Positions 1 through 8,661 of a stretch of 64,000 bases of DNA are shown here, piece by piece. Position 1 is the first letter of the stretch. Every line of letters starts with the position of its first letter. The stretch is from Chrysaora quinquecirrha (Eukaryota; Cnidaria; Scyphozoa; Semaeostomeae; Pelagiidae), in NCBI GenBank assembly GCA_014526335.1, contig JACTAT010000027.1:4657486-4721485 (forward strand). Reading direction: 5' to 3'. The notes beneath the pieces were generated by a model that made no database searches, was not told where the DNA came from, and saw only the letters and a list, made by a program, of their open reading frames with translations. Both the position numbers and the translations under genes were made by a program.

Positions 1-455
1 ATAGGAATAATGCCCTGAAACAAAGTTTTTCCGTAGAAATAAATTAAAGTACTAGCGTTCCATAGGTTACTATAAGAGAAAAACCACGATAAATCCCGGT
101 AATTCGAAACATAGCTTTGTTATAATACAACAAGACAATAACTAATTGCAGTAACTTGAACAGACATTAAATAACACTACGAACTAAAGTCTTTATATTC
201 TTATGTTTTTACATGTTATCTTAAAACTATAAAGGCAGTGAAACATCAAAAGGTGTGAATTCTTGGACGTTGTCTCGTTGAAAAAATGTCAAGTTGATTG
301 ATTTTCAAAGCCTAAAATTAATTGCAATAGACTCCTGTTATTCATTTTATTATATATTTATTTTTCCAATCAATGGGATACTACACAAAAAAGATATTCA
401 ATGCAGATGATGAATGCAAAAAGTAAACAAATTAGATGTTAGTGCAAAGACAGTA
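1..455. other. AT-rich sequence, no gene seen
   Basis: No supported coding exon, RNA or repeat was found here. It lies just downstream of the OTU-hAT gene and may hold its 3' untranslated sequence and transposon end, but no terminal inverted repeat could be identified by eye. Confidence 0.4.
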
Positions 456-1370
456 CTACTCCGGATCTGAATATAATATATCAAGAAGTTTCATTCTTCT
501 TGGATGTCTCCTCGCAAACTCATCAATAACATCCTTGCTATTAACAGGGATTTGTCGATGGACATGAAGAAGCGCCAAAGCATTAAGCCTGTCCTCTCCC
601 ATTGTGCTCCTTAAGTATGTTTTAAGGCGTCGAAGTGCAGATATTGATCTTTCACAACTGCAAGTTGTCACTGGCAAAGTTGCAAGAATCTTGAAGGCTG
701 TATAGATGTTGGGAAACGTGAGGACATCAATCAATGGAAGAAGGCATTGCAGATTTGATGGAGGTGTTCCATCAGAAGCCTTCCATACCTCCTCCCACAT
801 TTGCAATTCCATATCGAGAGACATGGGCTCAGGAAGATCTTCAGCACATAGGGAAAGAAAGCTTCTGAACTTTTCTTGCCATTCCCCCTCGCATACAATA
901 CGCGAGGGAAGGCCAAAGAAGGCATTCAGCACAGTGATGTTCGTATTTGAGAATCGAACTGATATCTGATTCAGAAGCTGATCAAGAAACGGGACTGACA
1001 AGGCTCGTTTGTAATAGACTGAAGGAGAATCGGATGGAATATTTTGACGATTAGTTTGCACTGATGCCGTCCTTGGCTTTCCAGGGCTTGTTCCAGCGAT
1101 GTTTGCAAGGGAAACTGCTTCTTCATACCAAACATTGTGATTGATATCAATTTCTGTACGAAGCCGCTTAAGCATAGCAAAAAGAAGAGAAACTTTATCA
1201 ACTGATTTTACCACATCGAAATCAGAAGCCTGCAGCTGTTTTGTGAGAGGTCTTGTTGCCTGCAAACAGCGATAAACAACAACAAGCGTCACGATGAACT
1301 GAAATGCAATTGTGCCATAATAAAGGCCTGATGCATCATGACAAGACTCGGTATTCCATGTTCTGTCCAT
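456..1370 (-). CDS. hATC dimerisation domain, C-terminal part of the hAT transposase
   Basis: This 304-residue frame lacks its own natural start; it continues the 1463..3539 exon after a stop and a frameshift. The C-terminal block, with LPVTTCSCERSISALRRLKTY followed by LNALALLHVHR, is the conserved hATC motif found in ZMYM-like and THAP0-like animal hAT proteins. It mediates multimerisation and carries the last catalytic Glu region. The terminal stop is at 456-458. Confidence 0.85.
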   Translation of the reverse strand: MDRTWNTESCHDASGLYYGTIAFQFIVTLVVVYRCLQATRPLTKQLQASDFDVVKSVDKVSLLFAMLKRLRTEIDINHNVWYEEAVSLANIAGTSPGKPRTASVQTNRQNIPSDSPSVYYKRALSVPFLDQLLNQISVRFSNTNITVLNAFFGLPSRIVCEGEWQEKFRSFLSLCAEDLPEPMSLDMELQMWEEVWKASDGTPPSNLQCLLPLIDVLTFPNIYTAFKILATLPVTTCSCERSISALRRLKTYLRSTMGEDRLNALALLHVHRQIPVNSKDVIDEFARRHPRRMKLLDILYSDPE

Positions 1371-1462
1371 GTTATCTTTAATCTCGGAAAGGGCAGCTAA
1401 AATTGCACCAAAAACAGTTCTACAAAAACGTCTAATCCATCAATCCTAGCCAGCCATCGTGT

Positions 1463-3539
1463 TCAACAAACGTCAATCAAGTGACTATGACGGCATTTTG
1501 GAAGCATTGACTCAATTTTCCGTGTCAGAAGAGCAACTCGTTTTGGGTGTGCATTGAAAAACTGGGATACAATTCTTACATGTCCCATCATATTTCTGAC
1601 CATCTGAATGTCACAAGCAGAAGCAACACACAAATTCAATGCATGCGACCGACAGTGAACATAAAGTGCCTTTGGATAAGAGTTTTGGATCCTTACTGCA
1701 GCACCTGAACATTTTCCAGCCATGTTTCCAGCGCCATCATAGCCTTGTCCTCGACAATTCTCCATTGCAAGTCCAAGATCAGTGATGGCACTGGTAATTT
1801 TTCTGGCAATGGCTTCCCCTGACAACCCTTCATCACAGGGTCGAAAACCCAGAAACTCCTCACGAATATTGCTGTTTTTGTCAACAAACCGAACAACGAT
1901 GGAAAGTTGTTCAACATTGCTGACATCAGCAGCTTCATCAGCCAAAATAGAAAAATACCGCGCATCTTTCACCTCCTTCACCAATGTCTTCAAAATTTCA
2001 TGCCCACCTATCAATAACAACTCATTTTGAGTTGTTTTAGATCGGTATGTTGCGTTTTTTGGTGCATCTGTAAAATGCTCATTAAAATGAGTATTTCCAC
2101 CACATTCATATATTAGATTCAAGACTGCCTGTACGTTGCCTGGGTTGTTCCAGTCTACCTCACAGTACTCAGCATCATCACGGTGACCTCGCAGGGATAT
2201 ATTTTGAGGACCACAGAGCATAACCGTCTTAACAATTGGAATCAGTTTTTCCCTATTTGTGTGTACTTGCTCTGAAACTTTTTCATTCATCATAACATTA
2301 ATTGATGTGGTTTTATTCTCCATGCGAGAGCGAAATTGGACTGCATCGGAAGTTGCCTTTTTATGAAATGGGGATTTGGTTGAATGGTATTGAAACCTTG
2401 TAGTAGCCTTTGGCCAACTATCAAAAGATGATTTGTAGAGATGATCAAGACTTGTAGGACAATTCTTATCACCAAAAAATACACAATTGATACAAAATGC
2501 ACCATCTTGAACAGCAGAGTATGCAAGCCATGGAAAGCTATCAAACCACTGGTAACGAAAATGACGACCAGTGTGATTTGTGGGAAAACTATGATTTGAC
2601 TCTGGCTTCCAAACATTGCATAGCAACTCATATTTCTCAGCATCAGTTAGTGCTGAGGTTGATTCATAAAAGTTACCAATATCTCTCCCATTAGAAGATG
2701 CTGATATGTTAGTAACAGAAGGAAGATTATTGACAACAGAATCTGGAACATGAGATGCTGCTTGCGAAGATGCTGCTTCACAAACAACTGGCATGGATGT
2801 TACAGCAGGTGCCATTTGCTTTTTGGCAACAAAGTCCTCCATCTTAAGCTGTTTACGCTTTGCAGATATGGACACTGGTTTTTCAGCACTGCCTGAAGCT
2901 ACTTTTGGAAGCATTCTTGTTAAACAAGGATTTGTTGGTTGCTTCACTGAAAATGTTTTATCAGCAATGATATTTCTTTGAATAAGAAAAGGAAAAGGCA
3001 ACAATGGAACATAATGATTCTTTGCACCTGTAACTTTTCCCTCCTTGATAAAATCTACTGGAAGCATGGCACATCTTAGAAGATGTATCTTATCACTCTG
3101 TTTCAAGCATGGCTCTCGTGGTAAAATTGTACAGTTAAACATAATTTCTAGAGCATTTTCATGTCCACCAGCACTATCTTTAGGGTAATATGATTCAATG
3201 GGTGTATTGATAACATCAGAGAGAGCAAGAATACGAATGAACGGAGAATATGTAAAATCTGTTGCAGTATGAGCAGCCTCAGCAATGACAGCAGCATTGC
3301 GATCTCCACCATCCATAAAATCAAGAGCAAAGTCAGATATAATCATGGAAAATGCATTATTGACATTATGAAAGGCACCCTTCTCATGCTGTGAGACAAT
3401 AAGAGGGTGGCTAGCATAGTAACTTGAATTCAGGTATAGCTCAATTCCAGTAAGACCACGTAAACAAGATGAAAGTGATTCATTTCCAATTAATGCCAAA
3501 GAGCATGCATTAAAAAGACAATTTCCATTCCCCGTTGTT
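1463..3539 (-). CDS. Main exon: OTU-like domain, TTF-type zinc finger and hAT catalytic core
   Basis: The first ~200 residues read as an OTU-like (vertnin-type) protease: GNGNCLFNACS carries the nucleophile-type Cys, with Asn where Asp is usual, and NHYVPLLP carries the C-terminal His. A low-complexity linker with KRKQLKMEDF follows. A TTF-type zinc finger comes next (FRYQWFDSFPWL, then CINCVFF). The DUF4371 core contains FSILADEAAD and GQGYDGAGNMAGK, which would supply two of the hAT catalytic acidic residues, and CRSHALNL. The frame ends in a premature TGA at the VC*TRW motif. Coding continues beyond it into the hATC part. Confidence 0.82.
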
Positions 3540-4140
3540 CTGAAAGGAAGTAGATGGAAAGATGTTACCACAGAAGCAAATGAAATTATGTAAACTGAAT
3601 CAAGAGAGAAACCAATCTGACAGTAAAGATCAGACTTTGCATTCCATGTGTATGAGCTTTAAACACATCATCAATAGAGATCATACTCAACTCAGAAAGA
3701 AGCTGAACAACTTTATTGTAGCAGCATCAGAAAAGCCTCAACTATCTTCAAATAATAATACATGGCAACAAACTGTGCTAACAATTTTAAGGATATGCTA
3801 GCAATGTAACTGTGTCACTTAGTTTAATTATCTTCTCAAAAAGACAATCTGTACATGGTTTTCATGGGAAATTTTAATTGGAAATGCATTTATAGTGAAA
3901 TGATTTTGGAAATTCAATGCTAGTTGTCTTTGAATCATCTTTGAAACATAGATATCAATAAGGTACACTGACTAAAAATAAATAAAAATATATCCAGACA
4001 GTCAAAAGCTTGCAACTATCTGTCTAGTCTGGAAGAGTCCCTTGCATTATAGGCATTCTGAACGTCATTTAAATTTATAAACTCGTGTAATAAACAAATT
4101 GTTTATAAAAACAAGAGACCTCTGTTTACTTCCAGCTCAC

Positions 4141-4430
4141 CTAACTGCATAGAATTCTTCTGCTCCTCTGCCAAGTCTTTGCTCTCTTGGCAGTTGCAGC
4201 TCTGAAAATTCACACCGATTTAGGCCACGACCTTTATTTACATTATTTACATTTTTTTTGACTCTACTATTTACATCGATCGACTCTTGTTGACTCCTCC
4301 ATCTGACATCAACTTCTCTTAAAAACACATCTTTCATTTCTTTCAGCTTCAAGATCTTTTGATCCTTTGCCATTGACTGACTTTCAATTATGCATCTCAA
4401 CTGCAGAAGCAGCGGCTTCATGTTCGCCAT
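4141..4430 (-). CDS. First exon of the OTU-hAT gene
   Basis: This is a 290-nt exon encoding about 96 residues, rich in basic and acidic residues (LKLKEMKDVFLREVDVRW), with no domain I recognise. The ATG at 4430 lies in AAAATGGCG, a favourable start context. The exon ends at GTTAG|GTGAGC. The roughly 600-bp intron (3540..4140) has no other supported feature on this strand. An alternative is that it is the first exon of an unrelated gene, but the phase match to the OTU exon argues against that. Confidence 0.55.
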
Positions 4431-4584
4431 TTTGAAATCATGCGACAATTCAGTTGAGTTGACTGATCGGCAGTTTCTCTATTATTTCTTGATTCTGATT
4501 CTACTCTACACCACGAATTACCCCCTGAAAGTTCAATGAATAGAGACAGGCAAGAAAGTCTCCAGTAATAGATGATGAATTTAC

Positions 4585-6993
4585 CTCCAACGCTTGCATC
4601 CACTCCAAGCCCTGCCATGGAGAGCAGAAGTTCAACGGCAACTGATTTACATGATACAGGTGATCCTGTTAGCATAATTGATGGCACTTCAATCTGTGCA
4701 ACTTTCGTGAGCGTTTCATAATGGAAGGCAAGGGTAAGACCACCAATTCCCAACAGGAACCCTCCAAAGTTCTCCCTGAAAGCGTTCTTTGCGAATGACA
4801 GCACAGTTCCTGCAGCATCATTAACATGAAAGAAGTTGTCTGAAAAGAAAGAACTTGACACTTCAGGATCTCAAATAAATTGTTACTCTTCAGTGCCAAA
4901 TAAGCGTGTGGTTGATGGTAATTAACGCTGTCGATTTTCAGTCTGATAACGACTTTGCCGTATGAAGAAAATCCGGTTGACTGCCTTACTCTACCTATCC
5001 ACAAGATACTATCATTATACAGGAGACAGAAAGCATAATATCTACTCCCTGCCTTATGAAATTCACAGAACAATGTTGCACAGACATTGTAGAAATTGGG
5101 AGCGCATGCGCGCTAAGTCAAATCAAGATGGTGCCGGCAAAAAGCTGTGGGATTTTCCAAGTAATTTTTGATATTTTTCAAAACTACGCGCAAATTTTCA
5201 TTGCTTCCGGCATCCTTGGTTATGTCCAAATGTTCTTACTTTAGCCTTCAGCATTTGTTCTTACGTATCCATAAAAATTTTCCCGCCCTTTTGCGTCATG
5301 TAAGCAATATTTTCGGATTGCCTCAGCAAGAAATAGAGTAATAGAGCAATAGAAATTTACTACAAGTCTCGTTTGTGAAGCACTGGAAAAACTTTGAAAG
5401 AAGTGGCACCTCTAATAATAGCCATGTCAGGTTGTTTCCATAACACAGTATTCCTAGAAACATAGTGTGTGCTTAATACTTAAGTGCAGAAACGAACATT
5501 CTTCCCTATTTTATTGTTGAAGCTAGAGGTACATATCTTTTCATCGAAAATTTACGAGATATTATGCAAACGTAGACTTAGTGCGAATGTGGTCGTTGAA
5601 CTCACCTGCCAAGGATAGAATTGGAATGCCTGGGTCGACGAGGTAGTAATTTGCAGCATGCCCTGGTATAACAAAAACATCATCGGCTTCCTCGTCGTAC
5701 TGCAGCACCAACGTCTTTTGTGAGTTGTGGCCTTCACAAACTCGGAAGACCCATGTCGGAGGGTTCGATCCAATTTGAAGACCATGCGTCTAGAAAAGTA
5801 AAAATTTATTGAGAGAATTAACGCAAGTAAGAAAACTCGGGAATTGAAATTCTAGGCTAGAATAAAAATGCATATATGCATATATGCATTTGTGGATTGA
5901 TAAACAGTCAAATAAATGAATAGTTCCGTAAAAAGAGGGACTATTAACCGTCGTAAGAAGACATACCGTTACTGGCAGACATTCTCGAGCATTATCACCA
6001 TCCCTATAACTGTCGCAAAGTTTCTTCATGAAGGCGGGAAGGAACTGCTTTTCGCTTGGAGCTGTCCAGAGACTTGGATTGTTGATACTCTCGACTATGC
6101 TTTGCTGAGAGGACATGCACCTCCAAGTCATGTAGCATATAGCATTATCGTGCTGACCTTCGTCATTCTCACTGGAAAAGAAAGCGAGGCAATATTATAG
6201 CTCTGCATTACACTCTTTTTTTTATAAGAATAAAGTTTATAAGAATATTGAGGCTCAGAGTCATCCAATTTTTAAGAATATTGTAAGAATATGCTCAGCC
6301 AACCTCGTACCCAGGATAAATAGGACCTCTACGTGAACACTGCGCTGCCCCATTCTGTTGCGGGCTGAGCTAACAACAACAACAACAGATATCCTTGGGA
6401 ACGAAGTTGTATGCTCAGCCTCAGCTCGCACATTTGTGCCTCATTTTTCAGCAGCTGCCTGTTTTGCAATGTTAAAAAGGAACTTCATGATTCTTAAACA
6501 ACATTCTTATTGTTATAATAGTTGAATTTTTCTTTCGCTCCGCCATTTTCTCCTAATTTTTCTTTTAACTATGTTCCCCTGAAACCATATCATGTTTGAA
6601 AAAATAAGAATACTTTAAGAATATTTTCAGGCTCAAACGAAAATTTCTTAAGAATATTGAGGCTGGGCAAAATTTATAGTATTCTTATAACAAAAAAGAG
6701 TATATGTCAGGATCGGTAGCTATGACATTGGTTTATCAAAACTCATGTTGAGCAATCGATACTTACGTTGCTTCCCCATTGTCGTGTTGTTTAATTTTAA
6801 TTAAAAACCCCATTGCTTTTCTTGAGTCGTTTGCCTTGACAAAGCCAACACACTCGGGCACGAAATTCGTCATTTCTGTAAAAACGCCAGACTTCTGTAC
6901 AAAACCAAGACATCCATCTTGAACTATCAGCTCTCTAAGGGAGAAGTTCGCTTGCGAACTAGAAGTTGGAGTACGTGCCTCAGTAACTGCCAT
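4585..6993 (-). CDS. Spliced gene of unknown family with a P-loop-like motif, four exons seen
   Basis: Four exons join with consistent phases and good splice sites. Exon 1 is 6993..6767 (ends AC|GTAAGT, phase 2). Exon 2 is 6171..5967 (starts after TTTTCCAG, phase 0 out). Exon 3 is 5789..5606 (starts after TTTTCTAG, ends CAG|GTGAGT, phase 1). Exon 4 is 4839..4585 (starts after CTTTTCAG, ends GGAG|GTAAAT, phase 1). They encode about 290 residues starting MAVTEARTP. Exon 4 holds GGFLLGIGGLTLAFHYETL and then MLTGSPVSCKSVAVELLLS, a P-loop-like ATPase motif with Cys in place of the usual Gly before Lys-Ser. The layout resembles DUF927-type or D5-like helicase ATPases, but that is only a guess. Later exons are not visible. 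The OTU-hAT gene lies just downstream on the same strand and may sit in its next intron. No stop or frameshift was seen. Confidence 0.65.
6212..6701. mobile_element. MITE-like element with terminal inverted repeats, in intron 1 of the P-loop-like gene
   Basis: The left end reads ACTCTTTTTTTTATAAGAAT. The reverse complement of the right end reads ACTCTTTTTTGTTATAAGAA. Inside are several copies of AAGAATATT next to GAGGCT, in both orientations. There is no coding capacity. It lies between exons 1 and 2 of the minus-strand P-loop-like gene. A target duplication could not be fixed. Confidence 0.5.
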
Positions 6994-6999
6994 GATGAA

Positions 7000-7312
7000 G
7001 ACTGAATGCTAAAACTGTGTGGAGCTAGCTAATGCGTGTTGCCTTTAATTGCAATGCCTTGACACCGTTTTCTGTTGTCACGTGCAAGTGTGATTGGTTG
7101 TTCAAATTGACAGACAGATGGATTCAATGTAAAGAAAAAATATCATGAATGAATGGGCTGCTTGAGTTCCGTAAGTGCAACGCATAATTGGGCACGGGGA
7201 GAATTTTCTTTCTAAAATATTAAGTGCCCTTCTTTTGGCTAGGGATAAGAACTGATAGAAACCCCATTTTTATCCCAGTGCCAATTTTCAGGGTTTGGTT
7301 ATATCAATATTT
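7000..7312. promoter_or_regulatory. Upstream region of the P-loop-like gene, no clear element
   Basis: This is the sequence upstream of the minus-strand start at 6993. No clear TATA box was seen. It should hold the 5' untranslated region and promoter of that gene, by position only. Confidence 0.25.
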
Positions 7313-8286
7313 CAGCCGTATCCGATCTCAATGACTTGCTAGAAAATTCTAGCAATTCCTGTGGCTCTTTTTCGGGTTTCGTTGCAAAGCAAAGAATGAA
7401 GCCCCGCCTTGATATTCTAAGTATTGCCAGCTCTCAACATGGAAAGTAGAATCAATTGTATCCATTTCAAGACAAGCAAAAGCTAATTGGAACGAAAAGA
7501 GCTAATAACAATAGCCACTTAAAATCCTTTATTCGACTTGAGATCGGCCAGTGAGATCACTGTCTCAGCCGTATCCGATCTCAATGACTTGCTAGAAAAT
7601 TCTATTCTTCCTGTGGCCTTTTGCAGGGTTTGGTTAGAAAGAAGAGATTGAAGCCCCGCCTTTATATTTTTAGTACGCGTTTTTTTATATTTTTATAAGC
7701 AACCTAGTACTAGACACTCCAAAGGTTAAGAAACATATAGAAATAGGAGAAAGGAGTTAAGAAACTTTGGAAATAGTTATGTCAGTTTTCCAACATATTG
7801 ATTTTACATTTGTGGAGGTAGTAATTAGTTCTCAAGCATTTCCGTGCGATTTGAACTCGAATTGGGGATTTTTCTTTGTAATACAGTAGTTATCCTTATC
7901 ATTTGCCTCCTATACAGTTTTTACGTTTTTATCGTTTTTACTGCAAATAATTTATACTTCATAAAAAATAAGTTGAGAAACTTTTAGAGCTAAAATGGGG
8001 CAAAAAATTAAGAAACTTTTAGTATTTTGCACCAAGCAAAGGTTTCTTATAAATAAAGCGTGTATGCAAATTGCCAGCTCTCAACATGGATGGTAGAATC
8101 AATTGCAATTGTATCCATTTCAAGACAAGCAAAAGCTAATTGGAACGAAAAGAGCAAATAACAATTGCCACTTAAAATCCTTTATTCGAGATCCTTTATT
8201 CGCGATCCTTTATTCGAGTTGAGATCGGCCAGTGAGATCACTGTCTCAGCCGTATCCGATCTCAATGACTTGCTGGAAAATTCTAT
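7313..8286. repeat. Direct repeats of a ~250-bp unit, the second split by an insertion
   Basis: The phrase CAGCCGTATCCGATCTCAAT starts at 7313, 7566 and 8247. Units 1 and 2 both continue through GAAGCCCCGCC and CCAGCTCTCAACATGGA to AGATCGGCCAGTGAGATCAC. Unit 1 is 253 bp. Unit 2 is 681 bp because a separate ~395-bp segment (about 7671..8066) lies inside it, and because ATCCTTTATTCG is repeated three times near 8180-8215. The third unit is truncated. Confidence 0.75.
7672..8066. mobile_element. Short inserted element with imperfect inverted ends
   Basis: This segment is absent from the first repeat unit, which defines it as an insertion. Its left end (TATTTTTATAAGCAACCT region) pairs imperfectly with its right end (AGGTTTCTTATAAATAAAGC). 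It also repeats TTAAGAAAC several times. It has no coding capacity, so it is likely a small MITE. Confidence 0.45.
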
Positions 8287-8589
8287 TAAAGTGATGTCAA
8301 TGAATACCTAAAAACGAAGAAACAATTTGATTTTTCGTGTGCTAATTGTTCGATTTTCAATAGAAAGCAGACCTGGAATGACGAGGCCCTTCGAACTGGA
8401 TAGCTATTTTAGAGATAATTATCACAATGACTGGTTACGATATGATTGGTCAGGAAAACGCTAATAGAACAAACCTAAATTCTGCAAAAAATGCTTCCCC
8501 TTCATGTGACAAGATAGGACACCTGTGCATTTTTTTATTGAAATTCCCAACCCCCCATTTTTCGGCCCCCCGTCTATTATAGCGACGTT

Positions 8590-8596
8590 TATAAAG
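8590..8596 (+). promoter_or_regulatory. TATA-like box of the DDE-OTU-CXC gene
   Basis: TATAAAG lies 66 bp upstream of the ATG at 8662, a suitable distance for a TATA box with a short 5' leader. This rests on position and sequence only. Confidence 0.35.
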
Positions 8597-8661
8597 GCTA
8601 GGCGTAGGAGAGACCTTTTAAAATTTAATTCTACCAAGAGCTCGACTCAGTCATAGAGAAA

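Larger units (their letters stand above)
456..4430 (-). pseudogene. OTU-hAT transposase gene, two exons, one stop and one frameshift
   Basis: This is a hAT-superfamily transposase with an OTU-like cysteine protease at its N terminus. Exon 1 (4430..4141) starts MANMKPLL in a good ATG context and ends AG|GTGAGC in phase 2. Exon 2 starts at 3539 after a TTTCAG acceptor and needs phase 2, so the join restores an Arg before TTGNGNCLFNA. Exon 2 carries, in order, the OTU-like domain, an NLS-like KRKQLK, a TTF-type zinc finger and a DUF4371/hAT catalytic core. The hATC dimerisation domain follows at 1370..456. The two parts are separated only by a TGA (in VC*TRW, where CGA to TGA is likely) and a +1 frameshift near 1410. 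The product would be about 1,120 residues. Terminal repeats were not located. The damage suggests a recently inactivated element. The family call is strong; the exon 1 join is inferred from phase. Confidence 0.8.

Noticed and set aside
5790..6131. A 113-codon minus gene
   Set aside because: The conserved part is exon 2 (5967..6171) of the P-loop-like gene; the rest is intron read-through.
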